Shown: piece after piece, positions 38,624-49,100 of the stretch | Position numbering within the stretch: position 1 is the stretch's first letter | Layout: each line of letters begins with the position of its first letter | Source: Anastrepha obliqua | Taxonomy: Eukaryota > Arthropoda > Insecta > Diptera > Tephritidae | Reading direction: 5' to 3' | NCBI RefSeq assembly: GCF_027943255.1 | Contig: NW_026562179.1 | Location: 8,000,501 to 8,064,500 of the forward strand | DNA length: 64,000 bases | The notes under the pieces: generated by a model | Seen by the model: only the letters and a program-made list of their open reading frames with translations | What the model was told of the DNA's origin: nothing | Database searches by the model: none | Translations under genes and position numbers: made by a program

Positions 38624-38909
38624 GTTAAATTTATTTTTGAAAATTTCTATTAAAATAGAACAAGTTTGGTTACACTTCAAAATAAATTTGTTCTTTACTC
38701 TTCAAGGTGACTTTAAAGACTACTTTTCACATAAAAAGCTATATATATTCAATTTATTTTAACAGTTTGATTTATACTTAAAATGAAGAGAGAAAGAGCA
38801 AATGGGGAAACAACAAATAAATATATAACTTACATAGCTAATTATTACAGTTAGATTTATAATGAAGAGAGCGAGAGCGAAAGGGGAAAGTTACATATAA
38901 TATATAACT
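38623..38909 (-). repeat. Outer 5' LTR of the array (287 bp)
   Basis: This LTR ends with the same ATATAACT on the plus strand as the others, but the next bases (CACATGTCAC) are not the polypurine tract found after internal LTRs, so it is the outer edge of the array. It lacks 19 bp of an AT-rich stretch present in all three internal LTRs and carries a private SNP near 38802. The left outer LTR is outside the window, so the host target duplication cannot be checked. Confidence 0.88.
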
Positions 38910-39021
38910 CACATGTCACAGCACATCACATTCTTACAAGAAATTAAAATACACATACGCACTAGTGAACGAGTTTCTTCCTAACAAGTGCAAAAACATT
39001 TCTGCTCTATGTATGTATGTA
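38910..39021. other. Host-side flank of the tandem array
   Basis: About 110 bases between the outer LTR and the next transposon. No gene or repeat is recognised. Confidence 0.5.
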
Positions 39022-39622
39022 CAGTAGGTTCTGTTTTTATGCGGTAGAAACGTTCCGCAAGAAACAGCATAAAAAAAAACAGCATAAAAAAAGCTACTAG
39101 TTCTATAGTAAAACTATAGATACGTTTCAAATGCTAAAACCGCATAAATCTGAAATAATGTAATAAAATCGCATAAAAAAGGGCACTAGTCCCATATTGT
39201 AACTATAGATACGTTCCATAGACCGCATTAATCTGAAATAATTAAATAAAATCGCTTAAACAAAATATTGTATTTTTGAAAATTATATCTTTATTTAAGA
39301 AATGTCAGAATGGAAAAATAAATTTACGTCAGAAATAGAATCAGACAATACCCACATGTTGCGCATTCGTTTAGGATTTGGCATAAAATCACTTTCGTCA
39401 CTTGAGGAAATGTACACGTCTGATCTAGATAGTTATGCAGGCGGTTCCATACTTGTAGGATTAGCATTTCTGATGTAATCTGTGATGAGCTTTTGCTTAG
39501 CTGGTTTAGAATCTTGTTTATATGTACAATTCCCGATAGGTCGACATGCATTTTGTAATTAAAAAAAAACCGCACTATTTCAAAATCGCATAAAAAAAGC
39601 CGCATAAAAACAGAACCTACTG
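39022..39622 (-). mobile_element. Pogo/Tigger-like MITE with perfect 23-bp terminal inverted repeats
   Basis: The ends begin CAGTAGGTTCTGTTTTTATG on both strands (39022-39044 and 39600-39622) and are flanked by TA. The left half has two diverged direct copies of an about 75-bp block with CTATAGATACGTT and GCATAAA motifs. A minus-strand stretch around 39350-39520 resembles the acidic, SSDE-containing tail of a pogo transposase in broken frames, so this is likely a deletion derivative of a larger pogo element. Confidence 0.8.
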
Positions 39623-40219
39623 TATATACCCTCTTTATGTCCTAGCATATATACATACATATGTATCTACTTGCCTTCTAAACTTCCTACAAAATAATTG
39701 TATTCATATGTTACTACATCCATGCACGTTCATACATTCATACATATATGCGCGAGCACAGCGCTGCCTTATTCCTTCCGTGTAGTTTTGTCTTTCACCA
39801 GTCGATATTCCTTATATTGTACTTACAAAAACACAATACAGGTATCCCTTGTATAACGCGATCTTATACAACGCGGTTTCGATATAACGCGATTTGGAAA
39901 AATTAGGTTTCAGTACAACGCGAAATTTAGGCTTATATAACGCGAAGGGGAAAATACATAATTATAAAATCTGATAACACTAATTTGCGTCCCACATATT
40001 TATAATATGTAATGTATTTTTAATGTAAACCGGGAATTACCCTTTTTTGCCTTCGCAACATGTGTGAGTATAGCAGGCTTTGACGATATGAACGAAGATG
40101 ACATTTATGAAATTACTAGCGTACCCTCGCCCGCTTCGCTAGACGATAAATTCAATGATTTGCTGAAAGAGAATAAAATTAATACGAAACAAAGCAAATT
40201 CTTTGATACAATTTCATTC

Positions 40220-40945
40220 GAACTTTATTGTAACACTTTTTGGTAGACAACGTTTTTGGTTTTTTCATCTTTCGCGTGAATAATGACGATGGTTTGCCAA
40301 CTCGTGAGCAAGCTACATACAATTGTCCATGAGAAAAAATTGGGTATTCTAAATTAATACCGCACATTTGTAGAGACTGTCCTTGCGCCTTATTAATTCT
40401 CATAGCGAAGGCAAGGCGAATAGGGAACTGCAAACGTTTGAAATCGAATGGTAAATCCGCCGGAATCAGTGGAATTCAGGGTATCAAAATGTCTTCTCCT
40501 TTGTACTTCCCTTTCAAAATTGTTGCTTCGATAACGTTACCCATTAGCTTCTTCACAGCGAGTCTGGTACCGTTGCAAAGTCGGGGCACATTACTATTGC
40601 GCAGCATAATAATCGGTGCTCCAATTTTTAATCGTAAATTATGAGGTGGTAAGCCTGGCAAATCGAGTGAGTTTAAGAATTCAGTTGGATAATTTACGAC
40701 CTCATCTTGATCAGTAATAGTGTCTATTGACTTATACGCAACTATGTCAATAGGTATTTGATCTAAAATAGCTGAATTTATATCATTGACGTCCTTATTT
40801 TTCCCAGCTAAAATTGCTCTTTCGCTGAGTCAATCATGGTTTTTGTAATGTTGAACTATGTTTGGAAATACACTCTGTATCAATGCCTCTTTAGACTGTG
40901 CAAAAGTGCAGAAATTGTTAGGCAATGTTATCATTCCTGTTGTTT
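40220..40945 (-). pseudogene. Helitron helicase C-terminal fragment (Pif1-like)
   Basis: About 240 codons in one near-continuous frame: KIGAPIIMLRN, then a stop (ILIP followed by TGA), then [16 protein letters not shown] and [11 protein letters not shown], the Pif1-like helicase motifs V and VI. A second in-frame TGA near 40828 and a frameshift near 40278 break it. The tail [12 protein letters not shown] closely matches the tail in Helitron 2, so they belong to one family. Confidence 0.85.
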
Positions 40946-41757
40946 TTGAAAAAAGGTTTATTTTTTTTGGTTAAAAAGTGTTTTTTGAAGTTTTGAAAAA
41001 CACTTCGCTCTAACAAATTTCTTCTCAGTTAATTGCTGAAAATTAAATATTTTGAAAAAACTATTTTTTTTAATTTAACGTTTTTGAGAAAATTTTGTTC
41101 TTGAAAAAATTTCATACTTTTGTAAAAGTTTAAATTGATTTGTTAAAAAAAATTTTTTCCGCTTTGAAAAACACCCCCATGAAAAAATGTATTCTCTATT
41201 AATAGTGGAATATGAAATGCTTTGAAAACACCATTTTTTTTTTAATTTTGTTTGGTTTTCAGAAAATTTTGTTTTGAAAAAATTTCATACCCTTGAAAAA
41301 GTTTTATTTTATTTTATTTGTTTAAAATTTTTTTTTTTGTAATTTTAGAAAAACACCTCTTCGAAGAAATTTCTTTTATCTTTTTGAGGAAAATTTGGTT
41401 TTGAAAAAATTTTATGCTTTCGAAATTTTTTTATTTTACTTTATTTCTTCAAAATTTTTGAAAACAATTTTTTTTATAATTTTCGAAAAACACCCCTTTG
41501 AAAAAATGTTTTCTATGTGTCATAGTGGTATTCCATTAACTTTTAGGATTATAGTCAAATACTTACAAATATCTACGCTTTCACAAATAGCAACAATAAA
41601 CAAATTTCCTCAAAACCAAAAAATTTACTTTTTTTCTAAAAAAATTCTAAACAAACAACGTAATAAATTTAGAATTTTGTGTTCACGAAAAAACAGTATT
41701 GTTTTTATTGTATTAACTGAAAACCAAAATGTTGCAAAAAATCAAAACAAAACTAAA
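40946..41757. repeat. AT-rich diverged tandem repeats inside Helitron 1
   Basis: Repeated blocks of about 120-190 bp contain TTTGAAAAACACC and GAAAAAATTTCATAC variants. No gene is visible. Confidence 0.5.
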
Positions 41758-42241
41758 TTATTTTTTTGTGTTCATTTGGTCCATATGTTCCATAAAAAGT
41801 TGATATGGTAAATAATATGCAGGGTCTGATACACGCAAATTTCCATTGACCATTATAGTGACAAAATTATCGATCACCAATTCCAATAGGATTTCAAAAT
41901 CAGAGTTGGAATGAGTTGTTGTGTGGTGTACTTCTGAAAAAAATGAGAAATAAACAAAATAAATCTAAAAATTCGAATTCTAACTTTATCTTGTGTATGT
42001 TCTTATTACCTTTGAATTTTTCCAATGAAGCACCATTCATTTTAAATTTTCCAAGAATTTTTTTTATCATTTCGCGTTTCTTTCCTTTTTCATTCGATTC
42101 CAACATTTGTTCATAGCCGAAAACATCGTTTGCAAACGCATTCATTTCCATATAGAATTGGTCAAAGAAAGCATTGCTCAATTGAATTGAAACATTATTT
42201 TCATAAATACTTAGGACCTTAACTAATGCACCTTGGTACAT
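41758..42241 (-). pseudogene. Unidentified intron-containing gene fragment inside Helitron 1
   Basis: The frame runs from an ATG at 42241 to 42010, then meets GTAATA...TTTTTTCAG, a 76-bp stretch (41934-42009) with canonical insect intron ends. Skipping it keeps the frame open through 41934-41761 to a TAA at 41758, with a sequence that looks non-random (DNFVTIMVNGNLRVSDPAYY). I do not recognise the family. It could be a captured host gene piece or an accessory Helitron frame. The 5' side abuts the truncated LINE. Confidence 0.5.
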
Positions 42242-42631
42242 ACCTAACGCAGATATTCATCGCGACCTTGACATCGATACTATTGATGACACAATACAAA
42301 GCGCTAGCAGAAGACACATAAATAGACTATTAAGGCATACAAATCCTATGATGAGAAGACTACCAAATAAAGAAAAATCTACCCAAAGTCGGCTTAACCG
42401 TCAAACACCAACAGATCTTGCAAAATCCTTGTAATCAATTGTCAACTAATCGTATATATCATTGTTTGTTAACCACTTGTTTTTAAATAATATGTATATA
42501 TTTCTTCTAAATGAGCTTGGGGGCATTGGCCCTTCAATATCACTCTCATTCCATCTTTTTGTAAATCAAATTACTTATTGTCTAACGACAGGTGTAATAT
42601 TTTATGGAAGAAATAAAAAAAAAAAAAAAAA
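42236..42631 (+). mobile_element. 5'-truncated jockey-like LINE
   Basis: Starts inside the end of ORF2: ADIHRDLDIDTIDDTIQ and RRHINRLLRHTNP, typical of the C-terminus of jockey-clade ORF2, ending at a TAA near 42434. A roughly 180-base 3' UTR and a poly-A (42615-42631) follow. Target duplications are not clear. Confidence 0.75.
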
Positions 42632-43789
42632 TTTCATTCGAATCATTTGAAATTTCTGTATACAATACATTTCTGTATCACAATACAAATGCAAAAAATT
42701 CAAAAAAAGTTGTACACATAAAATGAATGTCGATTCGAAACTTACTTTAATCTAACAATCGAGCAAGTTTTGTTTTGGACAATATTTTGATTTTTTCTTT
42801 TTTTTATATGAAGAAAATATTTAAAAGAAATTTTTTTTTGCTAAAAACCTTCCCCTAGTGGATCCCTATAATATGAAAAAAGAACGAATAAAATTGGCCT
42901 CGTATCGGCCCAAAAAAATGCGGACGAACGAACATCATTTCATTTTTATATATATAGATGAATGAAGGTACAGACCTCACCGAAACAAACCTAATTGAAT
43001 TAACAACTGAATCTCCATCCGTCTCAAATCTCGCACAAGATGACGTCACTTCGGTAGAAGATATCTGTGAATCAATTCCCAGTTTCACTCTGAAGCGCAT
43101 ACGAGAGGGTTTAAGTTTGGTTGAGAAAATGAAATCTTTCTTTACAACTAATGACCCTTCGCTAGAGAGATCCAGCAAAATAATAAGGGAAATAGATATT
43201 AATCTACCACCTTATTGCGAAATTGAAAAGGAGCTTAAAAAAACCACCCAGCAAAAACTGATAACAGATTTTGCAATTATAAAACCAGTAGAAGAATCAC
43301 AAGGTCCCACAACTAGTTTCTTATACAATAGCGAAAACTATGTTGAAGAAATATCTTCTGATGAAGCTATTGCTCCCCCAAAACGCCCACGTGCAAAGAT
43401 CTTTGAAGACAGTGAAACAGATTAATTACCATATGAAGTTTGAAGAATAACAATAAAGTTTTTAATAAACCTTTAATTTGTTTTAGTTTGTTTTTAAATT
43501 TTTTAATGTGCACATAATTATTTAAATTTTGTTTTTTGAATTTTGAAATATGTATGTACATATGTATTACTGTTCATATCTTGTGTTTTTAATTGTATAA
43601 GAAAGTCTGAACTTTAGTATTGAGTTGAAATATATGTGCATCTGTTATTTTGTATGTATTTTATTTAAAAAAAAACCTATTGGAACATAACCCCCAAATT
43701 TATATGAAAACTATGTTTTAGATAACGCGGAATTACATAACGCGCAATTCTTCTGGAACGTAACTATCGCGTTATACGAGGGATACCTG

Positions 43790-43895
43790 TACTTTAATAG
43801 ACGCAAAAGCAACAGCAAGCGAAACGCGATGGCCGCTTTGCCACCACACATTCTAAAATGTTCAAGAACACAACAAAAACACATACATACCTCAC
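43790..43895. other. Spacer between pogo element and dispersed repeat
   Basis: Short AT-rich spacer. No feature recognised. Confidence 0.4.
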
Positions 43896-44338
43896 ATGCG
43901 CATGTCGCCCGAAGCTAAAATCTAAGCCTAGCGAGTACAAAAACAAAATACATTCGTAGACGCAGTCGCAGCGGCCATGATTCTATCAGCGACGGCGCTG
44001 AGCAATTTGGAACAAAAACAAAAAGTTCATTCATAAGTTCGAGCTCATATTTCAATTTCATTCATAAAACGAGCCGCCCATATGCCAATTTCGCGACCAT
44101 TCGAAAATAGTCAATATTGGAATATTTCGCGAGGAATTATTTGCCAATATTTGAAAACTTATATGTAACTTATGCCCTGACCGACAGGGGCTTCAAAAAA
44201 ATTAAAAATGCGGCGAACCAGCTGTTCACCGATAACATTAAAAACACGATTTTAATTAGTCACTTATTAATTTAATCTTGAATTTTTGTCATGTCGAGTG
44301 GCCGCGGCTCCGTATGTTTGTATGCACCCTTATATGTA
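43896..44338 (+). repeat. Dispersed repeat, copy 1, with an inserted LTR fragment
   Basis: Matches 53412-53745 closely, and 60548-60930 more distantly (shared GCGCATGTCG, CATATGCCAATTT, GGAATATTT and TGTCATGTCGAGTGG blocks). The match is interrupted at about 44152-44275 by a stretch including an LTR fragment of the neighbouring provirus family. No coding capacity. Confidence 0.75.
44168..44273 (-). repeat. Partial LTR of the errantivirus-like family
   Basis: Shares ACTTATGCCCTGACCGACAG and TTAATTAGTCACTTATTAAT with the provirus 5' LTR. It is an extra piece outside the provirus. Confidence 0.65.
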
Positions 44339-44527
44339 ACTTATGCCCTGACCGACAGAGGCTTCAAAAAAATTTAAGATGCAAAATTCAAAATTGATCG
44401 CTTGCACGTGTGTCGCGTCAGCGAAAGTTCTTCTGTGAACTTTAATGGGAGCAATGAAGTCACGTATAGTGCAATGTGATCACAGGGTGCGACATTGGGA
44501 AGTATAGTGGTATATGGCAACATAACT
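44339..44527 (-). repeat. 3' LTR of the errantivirus-like provirus (189 bp)
   Basis: Shares its last about 130 bases (from TTGATCGCTTGCACGTG to GGCAACAT) and first about 25 bases with the 5' LTR, but lacks about 210 bp in between. On the minus strand it begins AGTTATGTTGCC after the purine tract at 44528-44542. Confidence 0.8.
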
Positions 44528-44542
44528 CCTCCCCCTTTAAAG
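44528..44542 (-). other. Polypurine tract of the errantivirus-like provirus
   Basis: Minus-strand CTTTAAAGGGGGAGG directly before the 3' LTR start. Confidence 0.75.
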
Positions 44543-46136
44543 ATCTGCGTCTCGCAGATCAAAAGTCGAAAATTGCGAGGGGGTAAAATGTTGTAGAGAG
44601 TAATTACAGTTTCCTGGCGACATGTTGATACTGACTGGTGTGACTGGAAGGCTATTGTCCAGGCGATGAATTTCAGGAGCAGACTTTCCTCTAATGATTT
44701 TGCTGTTGTTAGTGTTATCTGACCAATGAGTCGGGATTTCAACTGGCGGAAGGTCTAGTTTTCTATTGTAGCATCTCCACAGCATGGCGGCAATAAGAAC
44801 AATTGCGCATATCGAGAGGATTTCTGAAGCGAGAGAGAAATTTACCTTTTCATTAACGTACCCAAGATACCTTATGTTTTCCATAGTCAGATCGTGGACG
44901 TATTCTAGGTTGACCTTCATTGTATGGCTCTTCACCTTTGATAGTACTGCTGGAAGGGTCTGTGCGGTAATAGTTTCATAACTAGAAAATACTTGGTCAC
45001 CAATGGTGACTGTTTCGTTATTTAATTGGATTACATAGGTGCCATTTACCGTACTCGAGGCATTGCTATATTTGATTACTCCTTAGAAGTTTGATATAAA
45101 CGCGGTGTTCTCGTTTATCAGCTCAATTTGTGAACCATTCTGTCTGATGAATTCGCAGTTGGCTTCTCCACCTTTTAGGAGTCGCGGTAGGCAACTGCTT
45201 TCTTCCAGTTTAATTAAGGATTCTGGTTTACATACCGTGGACGAGCTGATTACCAGGCAATTCTTTGTTAGGCAGTACGTCTCTTCCTGGTTGACGAGCA
45301 TCCTGTCAAAAGGGAGATTTAGTTGCTTGCCTCCATAGATTCCAGCGCGAGTGACCAGGAGATTATATTTCTTAGTTGTTACTTTTGGCATTGAAAGACG
45401 TCCTTTCAAGGCGGAGAAGGAGGAGAAGTGTCCCGTTAGTCAGTACCGACGGTTGGCCATATTCGATTGCTTCTATTATATTCTGATATGGGAGCGTTTC
45501 TATTTCTGATAGAATTTGGTTAACTTCGTCCATATCCAGTAGGTTGGTGTTGACAATTCCATTCTTTGCCAACTGACATCCCCGCACTATTTCGTTTACA
45601 TCCTCGCGAAGAAGAAAAATGTTGTGAAGTGCGTTTTGTCTGAATTCCATGATTTCTGTTTCCTTTGCCTCGTTGTTCGTGCGGTCCACGACCTCGTCGA
45701 TTTTTTCCATTACCTCCTGTGTAGCCGTGAATAGTTTCTTATTAACCCTGTACTGATGGTTGCTATTCTGAATTATCTGATTTTGACTGTGCAGGATATG
45801 GCTCCAATCCGTTGCGTCAGGTGATCCTGCTATCCATTTCCACGCTGAGCCTAGCCAGTCAATAGGTCGAGTTCATGAAGTCGTTCTAGCGTTTGATTGA
45901 TGTAGTGCTGTGCTAATATCTGGTTCTCAATTCGGTTTGTTAAGTTTTCCATTTGCCTCAAGGTTGTAGCATATTGTTGTAGATTGATGACGTGTACTAG
46001 TTTGAATGACCCGCCAATGATCCACCCGTTTCCATTTTGGATTGTTACGATCGGAGCCTTGTAATTGAAAATGTTCAGTCCGCTGATGGCATTTGCCAGC
46101 AGTGGGAATCTGCAACGCAAGATGTTAATTCTAATT
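44537..46136 (-). pseudogene. env: Broken env (fusion glycoprotein) of the errantivirus-like provirus
   Basis: Insect errantivirus Env proteins are class I membrane fusion proteins related to baculovirus F. Pieces in order: 45851-46120, 45372-45710, 45083-45409 and 44537-44935, in shifted frames. A hydrophobic membrane segment (around 44760-44840) and a short basic cytoplasmic tail end it, and the region around 45800-45840 resembles the fusion-peptide neighbourhood. Several frameshifts and at least one stop (near 45082) break it. The 5' end is cut by an RTE LINE at 46137. A TTGCGTTGCAG at about 46115 could be the splice acceptor used for env mRNA in this group. Confidence 0.78.
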
Positions 46137-46148
46137 TAATGTAGTTAG

Positions 46149-49100
46149 ATTGCAAGGAAGAAATTCCCTTGCTCCTGCCAGCCTGGAGGCAGTACCGGCA
46201 GCCCCGGAAACAGGCTCGGGTGCGGAAGGCCAATCCCCTACCCACCTCAAAATAACGGATTAACGAAACCAAAGTAAACAATGTAAATACAAATCCCGAA
46301 AATCTGATGACGACCTTCAGCATGAAATATGGATCACGAATAGGCACATGGAATGTTCGCACACTGTTAGAAACATCCAAACCAGCGCAACTTTGTAAAG
46401 AGTTCCAGCGTTACCAACTCTTAGTACTCGGTCTTTGTGAGATCAGATGGGCCGACTCTGGTGAAATCACAACAGCGACGGGGCAGAAGCTTATCTTCTC
46501 TGGCAACTCACCCGACAAGCAGAGAGAAAATGGGGTCGGATTCCTTCTCTCTAAATCTGCCTCCGCGGCTCTCATAGAATGGAAAGCTTACTCCGATAGA
46601 ATTATCTCACTGAGACTGCGTACGAGAGTGAGGAAATTGACAATCATTCAGTGCTATGCACCAACGAACCTGGCGGACACGGAGTCTAAAGAGGCTTTTT
46701 ACAGCCGCCTCACGAGTGTAATCAGTATTGTTAAAAAAGGAGACATCACCATCCTGATGGGTGACCTAAACGCACAAATTGGCCAATGCAATCTGGGCCG
46801 CGAAGAGATAATGGGTCGACATGGGTTAGGTGTACTCTCAGAGAATGGTGAACTATTCACTGAGTTATGCGCAAGTAATAACCTTGTTATTGGCGGCACA
46901 TTATTCAATCACAAACGCATTCACAAAGTAACGTGGACGTCACCTGACCATACTACCGAAAACCAAATCGATCACATTGCCATAAGTCGTAAATGGCGCG
47001 GCTCCCTCACGGATGTTCGCAACAAGAGGGGAGCGGACATATCAAGCGACCACCATCTCCTCATCGCTGTAGTCCGGCTAAAAGTTGCGGCAATAACCCA
47101 ACAAAAGTCGCAACGCCGCTTCAATGTGGAAAAACTGAAGGACGAGAGGGCCTCCACTAGGTTCGTCGAAGCACTAACCTCGACCACTGCCCCAACTACA
47201 CCACACGAAAATGAGTGGCAGCGAACCAAGCAAGTTTTCCTGAACTCAGCAGAGACCCATTTAGGCTTTAAGGCAATCAAGCGCAAGTGCTGGATATCAG
47301 ACAGAACCTGGAACCTAATTAATGATCGCAGAGACATCAAAAACCAACTAAACTGTGCTAAAACAAGGCTATCTAAGACAGTCCTGCAGCAGCGATACAG
47401 CGACATGGACAAGCAGGTTAAGAAAAGTGCAAGAACGGACAAAAGGATCTGGAACGACAACATAGCCAGCAACGCGCAGTCCGCGGCGGAGACGCATCGC
47501 ACCCGTGATCTTTTCCTCGCCATACGCAATTTAACCAACAAGTCACAGAAGTCCAGTAAGCCGCTTAAGGAAGAGCATGGCGAAATGACGACGTCCAAAA
47601 CTAAACAAGTACGCATTTGGGAAAAATACTACGAGAAGCTCCTTGCGCCAACACCATCCGTAGCAATACAGCCATGTGAATGTCCACGTCACTTGGTAAG
47701 ACGCGATATCACCACCACCTTGCCTGATGAGATCGAAGTTATGAACTCAATTAAAGCCCTAAAGGCCAATAAAGCGCCAGGACCAGACAACATCAATCCT
47801 GAACTACTTAAGGCTGACCCTCAGGTGAGCGCTCGAAGGCTACTCCCTCTACTGCAAAACATTTGGATGTCCGGGAAGATCCCGAATGACATTAAGGAGG
47901 GTGTCATCACGCTCATACCGAAAAAGGGCGATTTATCCGATTGCAAGAATTGGAGAGGCATAACACTATTAAGCATGGTCAATAAAGTAATAGCACATAT
48001 AATTAATAGAAGGCTTTCCGACGCACTGCAAAGTGGCCTACGGAATGAACAAGCGGGATTCCGACCACGCTGTTCTTGCGTCGATCAAATCAACACCCTG
48101 AGAGTGATTGTCGAGCAATCGGTCGAGTGGCGTTCGCCACTTTATCTCTGCTTCATCGACTTTGAAAAAGCTTTTGATACTCTTAACCACGAGGCAATCT
48201 GGGGAGCACTTTACTGCAAAGGAGTACCTGAAAAAATCATTTCACTTGTCAAAGAACTGTACAGTGAAGCAAGCTGCCGTGTGAGACATGAGGGCATCCT
48301 GAGCAACGCTATTCCAGTTCGAACAGGAGTAAGACAGGGATGCGTGCTATCTCCGCTCTTATTTAATCTGGTACTGGACTTAGTGATGCGACAAGCCTCA
48401 CCGGCGAACAGAGGCATATCCTGGGGCCTGAGCGGCAACCTTGAGGACTTAGACTACGCTGACGATATTTGCCTGCTATCACACAAACACTCACATATGC
48501 AAGCAAAAATAGAGGCGGTGAGCGAACTCGCAGCGAGGGCTGGACTGAAAATAAACATTGCGAAGACAAAGATAATGCGCATCAACACCACCGATTCACA
48601 TATCTTTCAGATACGCGGCACTAACATCGAAGCTGTAGATGAATTCTGCTACCTAGGCAGTGTAATAAATAAAAACGGCGGTTCAGCGGCTGACATACGT
48701 AACCGGATATCGAAAGCTCGCGTAGTGTTTGGCATGCTTGATAAAGTTTGGAGAGCAACGCATATAACGAGGCGCACGAAACTGAGAATCTTCGAGTCCA
48801 ATGTGAAATCTGTCCTCTTGTATGCATGCGAAACGTGGAACGCGTCAACACGCGACATACAAGCAATGCAAGTATTCATCAACCGCAGCCTTCGCAAGAT
48901 CACGCGCATTTTTTGGCCTAACGTCATATCAAACTCCGATCTGTGGACTATAACGAAACAGATACCAGTCTATCTCGAAATTCGACGCCGCAAATGGAAA
49001 TGGATCGGTCACACACTTCGAAAGCCATATGGTGATATCACTAGAGCAGCCCTGGATTGGAACCCCCAAGGCAGCCGCAGACCTGGCAGACCATCTAACA

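Larger units (their letters stand above)
1..38909 (-). repeat. Tandem array of a gypsy-class LTR retrotransposon carrying a nested LINE, about 10.05-kb unit
   Basis: The same sequence recurs at offsets of about 10,053-10,054, 10,052-10,053 and 10,047 bases. Each unit on the minus strand reads LTR, primer site, gag, protease, reverse transcriptase, RNase H, nested LINE, integrase, polypurine tract, next LTR. Adjacent units share a single LTR, so each internal LTR serves as the 3' LTR of one unit and the 5' LTR of the next. Complete internal regions lie at 8776-18523, 18830-28575 and 28882-38622; 1-8469 is a partial unit continuing off the left edge. The right boundary is an LTR end at 38909 followed by unrelated DNA. 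Units differ by scattered SNPs, small indels and poly-T length. LTR-LTR unequal recombination or insertion of a concatemer would explain the form; which one is inference. Confidence 0.95.
40116..42958 (-). mobile_element. Helitron 1, degraded, nested in the pogo element
   Basis: On the minus strand it starts TCTATATATATAAAAATGAA at 42958 and ends in CTAG at 40116, with flanking A and T as expected for insertion at an AT site. Just inside the 3' end, CTAGCG and CGCTAG can pair as a hairpin. It holds only the C-terminal helicase part, AT-rich repeats, a truncated LINE and an unidentified spliced-looking frame; the Rep domain is gone. Confidence 0.85.
40064..43425 (+). pseudogene. Pogo transposase C-terminal part, interrupted by a Helitron
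   Basis: The first part (40064-40115) ends at the Helitron boundary and the second (42959-43425) resumes in the same frame: the A before and TG after the Helitron form one codon. The second part has the LSLVEKMKSFF...DPSLERSSKI pattern, a KLITDF motif and an acidic SSDEAIAPPKRPR tail, as in the C-terminal tails of pogo/Tigger transposases. The DDE core and DNA-binding domains are absent. Confidence 0.75.
39839..43789 (+). mobile_element. Pogo/Tigger-type DNA transposon split by a Helitron
   Basis: Terminal inverted repeats of 22 bp with one mismatch (CAGGTATCCCTTGTATAACG at the left, with C for T at position 12 at the right) at 39839-39860 and 43768-43789, flanked by TA. The subterminal regions hold several ATAACGCG motifs. 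Without the Helitron (40116-42958) the element is about 1.1 kb and codes only the C-terminal part of a transposase, so it is internally deleted. Confidence 0.88.

Noticed and set aside
1..38909. The tandem array being an assembly artefact of one unit repeated
   Set aside because: Units carry private substitutions, indels and poly-T lengths, and the outer LTR differs in length. Copy number still needs read support.
46699..48927. Minus-strand frames of 69-214 codons opposite the RTE gene
   Set aside because: They are shadows of a 971-codon frame with complete endonuclease and RT motifs.
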